A stretch of DNA of 64,000 nt. It comes from Burkholderia lata (GTDB taxonomy: Bacteria > Pseudomonadota > Gammaproteobacteria > Burkholderiales > Burkholderiaceae). A program made the translations under genes and the position numbers. A model generated the notes under the pieces. It saw nothing but the letters and a program-made list of their open reading frames with translations. It searched no databases and was not told where the DNA came from. Location of the stretch: contig NZ_CABVQK010000001.1 of assembly GCF_902499335.1 (NCBI RefSeq), positions 310,001 through 374,000 of the forward strand, written 5' to 3'. The number at the start of each line of letters is the position of its first letter. Positions within the stretch are counted from its first letter, which is position 1. Below are positions 38,362 through 46,865 of the stretch, piece after piece.

Positions 38362-39126
38362 TCACGCGAGCGATTCGGCAGCGCGCCCGCGCACGTCGCC
38401 GGTCAGGCGCGTCTCGATCGTATGCGGCGATTCCTTGCGCGATATCGCCAGCAAGCCGTCGAGATACAGCTTGCGAAACCGCAGCTCGCTGTCGATCTGC
38501 GCGCGCAGCTTGCCGTAAAGCGGCAGGAACACGAGGTTAGCGAACGCCAACCCGTACAGCGTCGCGATGAACGCAACCGCGATGCCCGGCCCGAGCTGCG
38601 CCGGTTCGAGAATATGGCTCGTCACCTGCACGAGGCCGAGCACCGACCCGAGAATGCCGAACGTCGGCGCGTACCCGCCGGCCTGCTGCCACACGCGCGC
38701 GGCGGCGAGGCGGCTGCGTTCGTAGGCATCGAGTTCGCGCTGCAAGGCGTCCTCCAGCACGGCAGTCGACACGCCGTTCGCCAGCAATTCGAGCCCGCGG
38801 CGCGCGAACGGATGGATGCCGCTCACGTCCATCGATTCGAACGCGAGCAGCCCGTCGAGCTTCGCGCGGTCGCCCCATTCGAGCAGGTCGGACAGGTTCT
38901 TGCGATCGACTTCGCGCGCCCGCACGAACGCGAGCCGCAGCTGTTTCACCGCGTCGAAGAAGCGCGCCCAGGTGTTCTGGATCATCACCGCGCCGAGCGT
39001 GCCGCCGAGCACGATCACGAGCGCCTCGAACTGGAACAGCATCGAGAAATGCCCGCCTTCCAGCGCAAAACCGAACACGATCGCCGCACCACCAAGCACC
39101 ACACCGGCCAGGGTCAACAGGTCCAT
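38362..39126 (-). CDS. MotA/PomA-like stator protein
   Basis: 254 residues starting MDLLTLAGVVLGGAAIVFGF. Four membrane segments with the MotA family pattern: TM1-2 at the N-terminus, an about 90-residue cytoplasmic loop, TM3 (YAPTFGILGSVLGLVQV) and TM4 (PGIAVAFIATLYGLAFANLVFLP). The MotA family couples ion flow to rotation with MotB. It resembles the MotC/PomA branch more than enterobacterial MotA. It lies between the cNMP-FliG-like and MotB-like genes. Confidence 0.9.
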   Translation of the reverse strand: MDLLTLAGVVLGGAAIVFGFALEGGHFSMLFQFEALVIVLGGTLGAVMIQNTWARFFDAVKQLRLAFVRAREVDRKNLSDLLEWGDRAKLDGLLAFESMDVSGIHPFARRGLELLANGVSTAVLEDALQRELDAYERSRLAAARVWQQAGGYAPTFGILGSVLGLVQVTSHILEPAQLGPGIAVAFIATLYGLAFANLVFLPLYGKLRAQIDSELRFRKLYLDGLLAISRKESPHTIETRLTGDVRGRAAESLA

Positions 39127-39139
39127 GTGCGCCCCCTTG

Positions 39140-40381
39140 TCATGCATCCGATGCCGATGCGACAGGCGCTGTGCCCGCCGCCGGCGCCTTCGCCGCGCGA
39201 ACGGCATCCAGCACGCGTTGCTCGATATCCTCGATTTCGACCGGATCGAGCTTGAGCTCGCGGCGCATCACCCACGACACCTCGTTGCGCCGCGCCTCGG
39301 TCATCACGGAAAACAGCTTGTCGGCCACCGCGCGATCGTCGAGATTCGCGATCAGCTTCGCGAGATCGTAGGTATCGAACGCGCTGATGACTTCAAACAG
39401 CGTGCGCTGGTCGATCGACACGAGATCCTCCAGCGAGCGCACCTCTCCACGACGCGCATTGCGTCGCGAGAAGTACGTGACACCCTTCTGCTCGACGTAA
39501 CTGAGCACCTTCGATTTGCGGAACGCGAACACTTCGTCGGCAATCTCGCCATTCGACAGCTTGTTGAGCAGCATCGTCTTCTCGACACCGATCAGCGCTT
39601 CGAGATCGGCCAGCTCGATGAGCTCGAGTTCGCTGTTGATCGACAGGTCGAGATCGTGATCGGCCACCTGCTGCGCGCGATCGATCACGCGCGCGGCGTC
39701 GAACGTGACGACCTGGCGTGCGTCGGACGACGACGCATAGTCGACTGCCCCGCCCGCATGGTCCGCCTGCGCCGCTTCGATCGTGACGAGATTGAGCTTC
39801 TCCATGCGTCGCAGCATCGCAAGCACGTGCGGCCGCGAGTGGCCGGCAATCGCGCGGCATTTGCGGATCACTTCGGCGAGCGGCACCGAGGTTTCGGCCG
39901 CATGGGCCTGCATCGGCCGGCGCGTCCACGCGTCGCCGCCATCGCGCGCATCGCCGCCCGCCATCAGCGCCAGCACATGCGCATACGACAGCACGCCCGG
40001 CATGAAGTCGGCATGCGTGTAGGTGGCGAGCTGGTCGTCCTTGCGCTTCACGCGGCGGATCATCGTCCGCACGATGTGACGCAGCAGCGCCGACACGCGC
40101 TCGATTTCCTCATCGAGCATGCCGGCCGGCACGACCGTGAGCTGACAGAATGAAAGCGCCTTCGCGGTATGAGCACGGGGCTCGGCCGCGAGCAACGCCG
40201 ATTCACCGAAGAACTCGCCTCGGCCGAGTGTCGCGACGACGACGCGCTTGTCGTCGCATCGCGTGGACAGCTCGACCTTGCCGTCGGTGATCAAGAAGAT
40301 GACGGGCTCACCCGCAAAGCCCTCGGAGTAAATGATTTCCCCGGGCGCCGCTGTACGCGTCCACGATTGCTGACGATTCAC
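39140..40381 (-). CDS. Cyclic-nucleotide-binding / FliG C-terminal domain fusion protein
   Basis: 413 residues from a GTG at 40381 with AGGGGA RBS 8 nt upstream; an in-frame ATG at 40444 adds 21 Arg-rich residues. The N-terminal cNMP-binding fold has GEFFGESALLAAEPRAHTA (phosphate-binding cassette, FGE about 58-60, Arg69). A winged-helix-like segment (SVPLAEVIRKCRAIAGHSRP) follows. The C-terminal part resembles the FliG middle and C domains: LEDLVSIDQRTLFEVI, then VADKLFSVMTEARRNEVSWV. The E. coli torque-helix Asp pair aligns with Arg-Glu (about 374-375). First gene of an operon with MotA- and MotB-like proteins; probably a rotor-like, nucleotide-gated component. Confidence 0.82.
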   Translation of the reverse strand: MNRQQSWTRTAAPGEIIYSEGFAGEPVIFLITDGKVELSTRCDDKRVVVATLGRGEFFGESALLAAEPRAHTAKALSFCQLTVVPAGMLDEEIERVSALLRHIVRTMIRRVKRKDDQLATYTHADFMPGVLSYAHVLALMAGGDARDGGDAWTRRPMQAHAAETSVPLAEVIRKCRAIAGHSRPHVLAMLRRMEKLNLVTIEAAQADHAGGAVDYASSSDARQVVTFDAARVIDRAQQVADHDLDLSINSELELIELADLEALIGVEKTMLLNKLSNGEIADEVFAFRKSKVLSYVEQKGVTYFSRRNARRGEVRSLEDLVSIDQRTLFEVISAFDTYDLAKLIANLDDRAVADKLFSVMTEARRNEVSWVMRRELKLDPVEIEDIEQRVLDAVRAAKAPAAGTAPVASASDA

Positions 40382-40658
40382 GTCGATTCCCCTGCTGCGC
40401 TTGCTTTCTTGTACGGCCGCGCGTCGCGCTTCATGCGCGATCATCGCCGCCGTTCCCCGTGTTCCCGTTTACGACACGAGCGGTGGGGTTCTTTAACCTC
40501 GTCGCAGGGGTTCCGTGAGCAGAATTTGATGTAAATCGTTTGCGCTGCGGATAAGGCGCGATGCATCAGGGAAAACGACAGGTCGAAACACGTTCCTTGG
40601 ATCGGCCCGGCCCGCCGCGCTCCTTACTTCCGGCCTTCAACGCTCACAAAAAAGCGGC

Positions 40659-41180
40659 TCACTCGTGCACGCCCCACGACACGAGCACCGCGTGGATGTT
40701 TCGCGCGTATTCGTCCCGGAAGCGCGGCGTTTCCGAGTGATAGGCGCCGATCGCCTGCCAGGTATTCCCGTAGCGGACCATCTTGCGTTTCAGCATCCAC
40801 GCCGCGACGTAGATGTTCACGCAGGCGTCCTTCAGCGCGCCCGGCGGCACGCCATAGCGACGCAGCTCGCCGAAGTGCACCGAGTTGATCTGGGTCTGGC
40901 CGACGTCGATGCTGCCGTCCGCGTTGCGATGCACGGCAGCCGGATTGCCCTTCGACTCGTACCAGGCGATCGCACGCAGGATCTGCGGGTTGACGCCCTG
41001 ATAGCCGGCTGCGCGCTCGAAGCATTCGCTGCCGGGCACGGCGTCGTCCGCACGCACCGGCGTGACGAAGAGCGCAGTCAGCAACATCGCGAGCCATAGC
41101 CACGGCATCCAGCCCGGCCGCATCGAGACATTGCGGGCCCGAGCCGTCACGTATCCACCGCTTCGATTCCGCGGGTTCAT
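40659..41180 (-). CDS. Lytic transglycosylase (IagB/IpgF-type SLT)
   Basis: 173 residues. A signal/anchor near residues 25-44 (PWLWLAMLLTALFVTPVRA) is followed by an SLT domain. AIAWYESKGNP carries the catalytic Glu, GSIDVGQTQINSVHF is the second conserved motif, and YAAWMLKRK-NTWQAIGAYHSET follows. It cleaves peptidoglycan glycan strands, often to let secretion or pilus machines pass the wall. The start overlaps the preceding gene as ATGA (41177-41180). Confidence 0.9.
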   Translation of the reverse strand: MNPRNRSGGYVTARARNVSMRPGWMPWLWLAMLLTALFVTPVRADDAVPGSECFERAAGYQGVNPQILRAIAWYESKGNPAAVHRNADGSIDVGQTQINSVHFGELRRYGVPPGALKDACVNIYVAAWMLKRKMVRYGNTWQAIGAYHSETPRFRDEYARNIHAVLVSWGVHE

Positions 41181-41560
41181 GGCGTCATCGCCAGCGCAGC
41201 CGCGCCGGCCCCCGTCGTGCGCCGCTCGTGCGTGCTCTTCGCGAGCGCGTCGTCGAGCTTCTTGTCCTCGGCGGCGAGCGCCGCGCGCGACTCGTCGGTC
41301 ACGACGAGACGCACCTGAAATTCCGGCGCCTTCTTCACGGACGGTGCGTGGCGCAGCTTCTTCGCATGACGCCCGCCCGCCGGCGCGGGTGCCTGCACTT
41401 CATCGTCACCGCCCGCCCCCGGCGGCAGCGACGCGAACGGCGGCAGCGGCGGAAACACCTGATTGGATGCGGCAGGGGCAAACGGCGCACCGTCGCCGGG
41501 TGGCGCCGCACACGCGGTGCCGCACACGAGCATGGCCGCACAGATCGATAGTCGTAGCAT
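41177..41560 (-). CDS. Exported hypothetical protein, operon with lytic transglycosylase
   Basis: 127 residues. Signal peptide MLRLSICAAMLVCGTACA, then a Pro/Ala/Gly-rich disordered stretch (VFPPLPPFASLPPGAGG) and a charged C-terminus. No family recognised. It overlaps the transglycosylase start (ATGA) and follows the lipoprotein gene after 14 bp, so the three form one operon. Confidence 0.65.
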   Translation of the reverse strand: MLRLSICAAMLVCGTACAAPPGDGAPFAPAASNQVFPPLPPFASLPPGAGGDDEVQAPAPAGGRHAKKLRHAPSVKKAPEFQVRLVVTDESRAALAAEDKKLDDALAKSTHERRTTGAGAAALAMTP

Positions 41561-41574
41561 CGCTGGATCTCCTG

Positions 41575-41961
41575 TTACTGGGTCGGTCCGACCTGGACGC
41601 TGTACGGCCGGCAACTGCCGGCCGCGACGTTCTCGACGCGAACCGCCGCGACACGCGGCGTCGCGATGCCGCGCCGGATGGACTGGTTCAGGTAGCCGAA
41701 ATCCTGCGGCAGCGCGGCCACGCGAATCGTCATCGGTTGCGACTGCTTCGATGCGAGTGCGCCGACTTTCGCCAGCAACGCGGTCAACTGGGGATCGCGT
41801 GCGCCAAGCGCATCGGCTGGTATGACGAAATCGACGAGCGACGTCGACGCGGCGGGGGCGTCGTTGTGCGCATTCGCGTCCTGGCGCCCGGATTGAAGTT
41901 GGGCGCAGCCGGCTGACATGACGAGCGCAGCGGCAAAGACAAGCATGACGAACGGTTTCAC
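41575..41961 (-). CDS. Small lipoprotein, operon with lytic transglycosylase
   Basis: 128 residues. Lipoprotein signal with LVMSAGC (Cys19). The mature part contains STSLVDFVIPADALG, ALPQDFGYLNQSIRRGIATP and a VQVGPTQ end, reminiscent of small secretion- or pilus-associated lipoproteins, but I cannot name a family. First gene of the lipoprotein, exported protein, transglycosylase operon. Confidence 0.65.
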   Translation of the reverse strand: MKPFVMLVFAAALVMSAGCAQLQSGRQDANAHNDAPAASTSLVDFVIPADALGARDPQLTALLAKVGALASKQSQPMTIRVAALPQDFGYLNQSIRRGIATPRVAAVRVENVAAGSCRPYSVQVGPTQ

Positions 41962-42163
41962 GTGTTTCTCTTGCGGTCACTGGACCTGCGTTATCGGCAG
42001 CGCGCCCGCGATGTTTACCCCGATAGCGCGCGAGGCCCGCCGCACGGGGCTTCAAGCCGCGCAACGATTCGTCCGATTTAAGCGCGCTTTGGCCAGACGC
42101 CATTCATCCGACATTTGAATGCGTCGTGCGTGACAGCGCGTGCGCCGCACGTGATCCGGCGCG

Positions 42164-42826
42164 TCAGAATTCCATGTCGAGTTCGTCGATGTCTTCGTGC
42201 TCAGCCTTCGCCGCATCGATCCACTCCGTCACGAACGGATGCGCGAGCACCTGCATGCAGTACTCGGCGATATCGGGTTCCAGTTTCACGTCGTAGGTCA
42301 GGAAGCGCGTGACGACCGGCGCATACATCGCGTCGGCGATGCCGATCTCCGCGCCGAACAGCCAGGGGCCGCCGTACGCGGCCAGGCAATCGCGCCAGAT
42401 CGTCACGATCCGCTGGATGTCGTGCTGTGCGCGCGACCAGATCCGGAAGCCGGGGAAATGCGCGCGCAGGTTCATCGGCAATGCGGATCGCAACGCGCTG
42501 AAACCGGAATGCATCTCGCCGCAGATCGAGCGGCAATGCGCGCGTGCTTTCCGGTCTTCAGGCAGCAGCCGCGCCTGCGGCCGGATTTCGTTCAGGTATT
42601 CGGCGATCGCGAGCGTGTCCCACACCGTATTGCCGTCGTGTGTCAGGCACGGCACGAGAATCGATGGCGACAGCAGCAGCAACTCCGCACGCGACGCGGC
42701 ATCGATCGGCACGCTGACCGTCTCGAACACGAGCCCGCTCAGCTTCGCGAGCAGCCAGCCGCGCATCGACCACGACGAGTAATTGCGGCTGCTGATGGTC
42801 AGCGTCGTCTGTCCGGTGACTTCCAT
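42164..42826 (-). CDS. Glutathione S-transferase
   Basis: 220 residues. LTISSRNYSSWSMRGWLLAKL carries the SSWSxRGW active-site Ser pattern of the maleylacetoacetate-isomerase-like GSTs, LVPCLTHDGNTVWDTLAIAEYL is the glutathione gamma-glutamyl site, and GAEIGIADAMYAPVVTRFLTY is the GST C-terminal motif. AGGGGAG RBS supports the ATG at 42826. The frame continues open upstream but is not coding there. Divergent from the PHB depolymerase gene with 288 bp between. Confidence 0.88.
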   Translation of the reverse strand: MEVTGQTTLTISSRNYSSWSMRGWLLAKLSGLVFETVSVPIDAASRAELLLLSPSILVPCLTHDGNTVWDTLAIAEYLNEIRPQARLLPEDRKARAHCRSICGEMHSGFSALRSALPMNLRAHFPGFRIWSRAQHDIQRIVTIWRDCLAAYGGPWLFGAEIGIADAMYAPVVTRFLTYDVKLEPDIAEYCMQVLAHPFVTEWIDAAKAEHEDIDELDMEF

Positions 42827-43114
42827 GTCGCTCCCCTGTCCAAAGCCGTTCGTGCCCCTGCACCGAAACGGACGCCACGCGGCATCACCCGCACCATGCC
42901 TGTGCGGCGCATTCGCCGAACTGGCGCAGCACCGCACGCTGTCGCGGCACGTGCCGCACGCCAGGCCGGCCGGGCAACGCATCGCGCGCGGCTGCCGTGT
43001 GTCGCGTGCCGCCTGCGTTGCCGCGTTCCCGAACCGCGTGCAACGCGCGTGCCAGCCGCAGGCTGGCACATCGCTTGCCTCGTTCAAGGCAACGCGGCAC
43101 AACGAGCGAAGGTC

Positions 43115-44470
43115 ATGAATCTGCTTGCCTATCCGTTCTATCAATGGTCTGCCGAATGCACGCGCCCGGCGCGCGCATGGGCCGCTGCCGCCCGTGCGAC
43201 GATGTCGCTGTGGCCGCCCGCTACTTCGACGCCGACCGGCCGCATGCTCGACGCACTGTGCGAACTGCTCGAATGCTGCGCGTTCTCGCATCGGCGTCCG
43301 CCGTTCGACATCGCGTCGATCGTCGTCGACGGGGAAACGGTGCCGATCGTCGAGGAAGCCGCCGCGGCCACACCGTTCGGCACGCTGCTGCATTTCCGCA
43401 AGGCGTTGCCGGTAGCACGCCAGCCGCGCGTGTTGATCGTCGCGCCGATGTCCGGGCATTTCGCGACGCTGTTGCGCGGCACCGTGCATACGATGCTGGC
43501 CGACCACGACGTGTACATCACCGACTGGCACAACCCGCGCGACATCCCGCTGTCGGCCGGGCGCTTCGGTTTCGACGAATACGTCGCGCACGTGATCGAC
43601 TTCATCCATCAGATCGGCCCGGATGCCCACGTGCTCGCGATCTGCCAGCCGACCGTCGCCGCACTCGCGGCGGTCGCGCTGATGGCCGCCGGCGGCGATC
43701 CGGCGCAGCCCGCGAGCCTGACGTTGATGGCGGGGCCGATCGATTGTCGCGTGAATCCGACGAAGGTCAACGCGCTCGCAACGAGCCAGCCGATCGAATG
43801 GTTCGCGCGCAACCTGATCAGCGTCGTGCCGGCGGGCTTCGTCGGGGCGCAGCGCTGCGTGTATCCGGGTTTCGTGCAGGTCGGTGCGTTCATGTCCATG
43901 AATCCCGATCGTCATGCGGCGTCGTTCGCCGACCTTTACTACGAGCGCGCGAAAGGCGATCCGGCAAAGGCCGACACGCTGCGGCACTTCTACGACGAAT
44001 ACTTCGCCACCGCCGATCTCACTGCGGAGTTCTATCTGGAAACGGTCGAGAAGGTGTTCCAGCAATATGCGCTCGCGCGCGGCGAGTTGACGGTCGGGGA
44101 TCGGCTCGTCGAACCGGCTGCGATTCATCGCACCGCACTGTTGACGATCGAAGGCGAGAAGGACGATATCTGCGCAGTGGGCCAGACGGTGGCCGCGCAG
44201 GAACTGTGTTCGGGGTTACCGCCGTATCTGAAGACGCACCACGTGCAGACTGGCGCGGGCCACTACGGTGTGTTCAACGGCAGCCGATGGGAAACGCAGA
44301 TCTATCCGATCGTACGGGCGACGATCCATGACAACGAGCCGTACGATCGCACCGCGGGTGCGGAAAGCGACGCGAACGGCACGCACTACGTGACGCTGCG
44401 CACGCTGCTCGATGCCCGCGCAGCCGCGCACGATGCGGCGACCGACACGCAATCGAATCAGGCCCACTGA
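43115..44470 (+). CDS. phaZ: Intracellular poly(3-hydroxybutyrate) depolymerase
   Basis: 451 residues. Alpha/beta hydrolase of the intracellular PhaZ family, which mobilises PHB granules. The nucleophile motif is VLAICQPTVAA with Cys177 in place of the usual Ser, as in the Cys-type PhaZ enzymes of Cupriavidus. TGAGHYGVFNGSRW supplies the catalytic His, and MNLLAYPFYQWSAE is the family N-terminus. The ATG at 43115 fits this N-terminus; upstream open frame is not conserved. Confidence 0.93.
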   Translation: MNLLAYPFYQWSAECTRPARAWAAAARATMSLWPPATSTPTGRMLDALCELLECCAFSHRRPPFDIASIVVDGETVPIVEEAAAATPFGTLLHFRKALPVARQPRVLIVAPMSGHFATLLRGTVHTMLADHDVYITDWHNPRDIPLSAGRFGFDEYVAHVIDFIHQIGPDAHVLAICQPTVAALAAVALMAAGGDPAQPASLTLMAGPIDCRVNPTKVNALATSQPIEWFARNLISVVPAGFVGAQRCVYPGFVQVGAFMSMNPDRHAASFADLYYERAKGDPAKADTLRHFYDEYFATADLTAEFYLETVEKVFQQYALARGELTVGDRLVEPAAIHRTALLTIEGEKDDICAVGQTVAAQELCSGLPPYLKTHHVQTGAGHYGVFNGSRWETQIYPIVRATIHDNEPYDRTAGAESDANGTHYVTLRTLLDARAAAHDAATDTQSNQAH

Positions 44471-44493
44471 AGCCATACGTCGCTGAAAATGAA

Positions 44494-44519
44494 ACGCCCC
44501 GCCGGGGATGGCGGGGCGT
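44494..44519. terminator. GC-rich hairpin between convergent genes
   Basis: ACGCCCCGCC (44494-44503) pairs with GGCGGGGCGT (44510-44519) around a 6-nt loop. It lies between the convergent phaZ and 44577 genes and may serve both. The minus direction continues into TTTCATTTTC, a modest T-rich tail. Confidence 0.75.
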
Positions 44520-44576
44520 GAGGTGCTGCAGCGTGCGGACGACGCGCGAGGAAGCGGCCTCGCGCGTCAGCCTGCG

Positions 44577-45044
44577 TTACGAGCAGGCCTTGCCGTGCGA
44601 CGCGTGGTAGCCCTTCGCCTTCGCATCCGCTTCCGACATGTAGCTGCCGTGCTTCGTCTTGCCGTAGTACTTGTCGGTCGAGCAGTGATAGACCTTCGTG
44701 CTGTCGTTGGCCCATACCTTGCCCGCGCCGCCGCCCGGCGCTGCCGCCGCGGTCGTTGCAGCCGCGCTCTTCGCCGGCGCGGTGCCGGATGCGGGCGCTG
44801 CGGAGGCTGCCGTTGCCGGCGCTGCGGCCGGTGCGCTCGCGGCTGCCGCCGACGATGCGCCGTACCAGGTCTTCACACCCTTGTGGCCTGCGCATGCGCC
44901 CTTCTTCGACGCGCCCGAGTAGAACGAGCCGTCCTTGCACAGACCGGTCGTGCCGGCCGGCGCGCTGGCCGGAACCTGCGCGAACGCACCGATCGACATA
45001 CCCATGCCGGCGACCAGCGCGGCGATCAACATCGTCTTTTGCAT
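44577..45044 (-). CDS. Exported DUF3761-like protein
   Basis: 155 residues. Signal MQKTMLIAALVAGMGMSIGA then FAQ. The mature protein has GLCKDGSFYSGASKKGACAGHKGVKTWYG (DUF3761-like, two Cys; about residues 34-62), a long Ala/Pro linker, and a C-terminal module KVWANDSTKVYHCSTDKYYG then KAKGYHASHGKACS, which resembles a small Ada/excalibur-type metal or wall-binding repeat. Function unknown. RBS AGGAGAG supports the start. Confidence 0.78.
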   Translation of the reverse strand: MQKTMLIAALVAGMGMSIGAFAQVPASAPAGTTGLCKDGSFYSGASKKGACAGHKGVKTWYGASSAAAASAPAAAPATAASAAPASGTAPAKSAAATTAAAAPGGGAGKVWANDSTKVYHCSTDKYYGKTKHGSYMSEADAKAKGYHASHGKACS

Positions 45045-45104
45045 GATCCTCTCCTGATTTGCCTGAACAACGAATGCGTTCCGGGTATCCCCGGGAAAGT
45101 CGCG

Positions 45105-45242
45105 TTACCGCACCCAGCGGCACACGCGATGGTGGTGGTGATCGAAATGGCACACACGGTGCGAATGCGCTTCGGCCAGTGCCGGAGCAAGAACGGCACA
45201 TGCCACTGCGGTGGCCGTCAGGATCTTCGCGATGCGCTTCAT
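45105..45242 (-). CDS. 45-residue exported His-rich peptide
   Basis: Begins MKRIAKILTATAVACAVLAP with a signal peptide ending about ALAEA, leaving a mature tail of about 20 residues, SHRVCHFDHHHHRVCRWVR, with four consecutive His and two Cys. RBS GGGAGAG lies 5 nt upstream of the ATG at 45242. The small size hides it from ordinary gene callers. The tail could bind Zn, Ni or Cu in the periplasm; this is inference from composition. Confidence 0.7.
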   Translation of the reverse strand: MKRIAKILTATAVACAVLAPALAEAHSHRVCHFDHHHHRVCRWVR

Positions 45243-45484
45243 GAAACTCTCCCGGGTAAATCAACCGGTGATCCGGCTGGTACCTCCTTAACGCCGGTCG
45301 TCGACAGGCCGTGCACCGCATCCACCCGCAATTGACGATCTTTGACATCGAAGTGCTGTCAACGCGCTGAATCTGACGAATGTCTTTCTTTTCTTTCCGA
45401 ATCTTCAGACTCGCAACCTTTAGGATTCGAAAGAATGTAACGAAGCGGAAAGCGGATCGCGGGTGCGCTCGGCGCGCCATAACG

Positions 45485-45506
45485 AAAAAACCGCCCGAAG
45501 GCGGTT
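45485..45506 (-). terminator. Rho-independent terminator after the cupin gene
   Basis: AACCGCC (45489-45495) and GGCGGTT (45500-45506) form a 7-bp stem with loop CGAA, followed in the minus direction by T residues (A-run 45485-45490). It lies 31 bp past the cupin stop codon. Confidence 0.85.
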
Positions 45507-45536
45507 TGTCACAAGCGTGCTCATCAAGCGCGGCAG

Positions 45537-45971
45537 CTACGCCCCCGCCTCTCCCCACGGCGTCGGCGGCGGCACCGCACACGGCCCCTCGACATCGATC
45601 GACTTGAAATCGGCGGGCCCGACGATCTCCAGATACTCCATGTCCGGCGAGTAGTCGAACAGGTAATGGACGATTCCCGGCGCCTGATGCACGCAGTCGC
45701 CGGCGCTCACCAGCGTCTCGCGTTCGCCGTACATGAAGCGCGCCCAGCCCTTCAGCATGATCACGATATGGAACTCGGCCTCGTGACGGTGCCAGCCGGT
45801 GCCCGCCTCCGGTGCATGATTCGCCCGGACGAGTTGCGCGACGACCTTGCCGTTCGTCGCGGCCGCGATACCGAGATCGCGGTACAGGAAGAAGTCGCGC
45901 AGGCCTTCGCCGTGATAGGCGGTGTCCTGCGGCTTCACATGGGAAAAGGCGGTGGTGGCCGGTGTGCTCAT
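45537..45971 (-). CDS. Cupin-domain protein
   Basis: 144 residues. A single cupin barrel with metal motif GTGWHRHEAEFHIVIMLKGWA (first motif, His-x-His...Glu) and PGIVHYLFDYSPDMEYLEI (second motif His). The role could be sensing or a small dioxygenase/isomerase activity; no neighbour hints at the substrate. Own terminator downstream. Confidence 0.85.
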   Translation of the reverse strand: MSTPATTAFSHVKPQDTAYHGEGLRDFFLYRDLGIAAATNGKVVAQLVRANHAPEAGTGWHRHEAEFHIVIMLKGWARFMYGERETLVSAGDCVHQAPGIVHYLFDYSPDMEYLEIVGPADFKSIDVEGPCAVPPPTPWGEAGA

Positions 45972-46064
45972 CGCGGTGCTCCTTCATCGAAAGGATCACG
46001 CGTGACAAGCATTTAGCGTTCCAGTGTGCGGCGTCCCGGGCAGTCCGCGACGCCGCCTGCCGGC

Positions 46065-46832
46065 TTACTTCAACCGCCCCGACAGGAACTGCCCGAGCCG
46101 TTCGCTCTTCGGATTCACGAGAATCTCCTGCGGATTCCCTTCCTCCTCGATCTTCCCCTGGTGCAGGAAGATCACGTGATTCGACACGTTGCGTGCGAAG
46201 CCCATCTCGTGCGTGACGACGACCATCGTACGCCCTTCCTCGGCGAGCTTCTGCATCACCTTCAGCACTTCGCCCACCAGTTCCGGATCGAGCGCCGACG
46301 TCGGCTCGTCGAACAGCATCACTTCCGGCTCCATCGCGAGCGCACGTGCAATCGCCACGCGCTGCTGCTGGCCGCCCGACAGGTGCGCCGGATACATGCC
46401 CTCGACGCGCGGCGCGAGGCCGACCTTCTCCAGGTACTTGCGCGCCCGCGCGATCGCTTCGTCCTTGCTGACGCCGAGCACGGCCATCGGCGCTTCGATC
46501 ACGTTCTCGAGCACCGTCATGTGTGCCCACAGGTTGAAGTGCTGGAACACCATCGACAGCTTGGTGCGCATCCGCTGCAGCTGCTTCTGGTCGGCCACGC
46601 GCAGCGAGCCGTTGCGGTCGCGGGTGGTCTGGATCGGCTCGCTGCCGATCGTGATCTGCCCCGAGCACGGCTGCTCGAGGAAGTTGATGCAGCGCAGGAA
46701 CGTGCTCTTTCCCGAGCCGCTCGAGCCGATGATGCTGATCACGTCGCCGGCCTTCGCCTTCATCGACACGCCCTTCAACACCTCGTTGTCGCCGAACTTC
46801 TTGTGCAGGTTGTCAACGGTAAGCTTGTACAT
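46065..46832 (-). CDS. hisP: ABC transporter ATPase, histidine/basic amino acid type
   Basis: 255 residues. Walker [10 protein letters not shown] (36-44), Q-loop, signature [15 protein letters not shown], Walker [15 protein letters not shown] and the H-loop [13 protein letters not shown] are intact. Highly similar in layout to HisP/ArtP/GlnQ-type polar amino-acid ATPases. It is the last gene of the SBP-Q-M-P operon and powers import through the two permeases. Confidence 0.92.
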   Translation of the reverse strand: MYKLTVDNLHKKFGDNEVLKGVSMKAKAGDVISIIGSSGSGKSTFLRCINFLEQPCSGQITIGSEPIQTTRDRNGSLRVADQKQLQRMRTKLSMVFQHFNLWAHMTVLENVIEAPMAVLGVSKDEAIARARKYLEKVGLAPRVEGMYPAHLSGGQQQRVAIARALAMEPEVMLFDEPTSALDPELVGEVLKVMQKLAEEGRTMVVVTHEMGFARNVSNHVIFLHQGKIEEEGNPQEILVNPKSERLGQFLSGRLK

Positions 46833-46865
46833 GCTGGGTCCTTCCTTGCGAATCTTGCGAATGCG

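Noticed and set aside
37648..40381. The main flagellar motor locus (motA-motB-fliG)
   Set aside because: No other flagellar genes are present, the FliG-like part is fused to a cNMP-binding domain, and the MotB-like protein is short.
42197..43114. Upstream extension of the phaZ frame that also crosses the GST gene
   Set aside because: The extension is antisense to the GST gene and lacks family similarity; PhaZ proteins begin at the MNLLAYPFYQW start used here.
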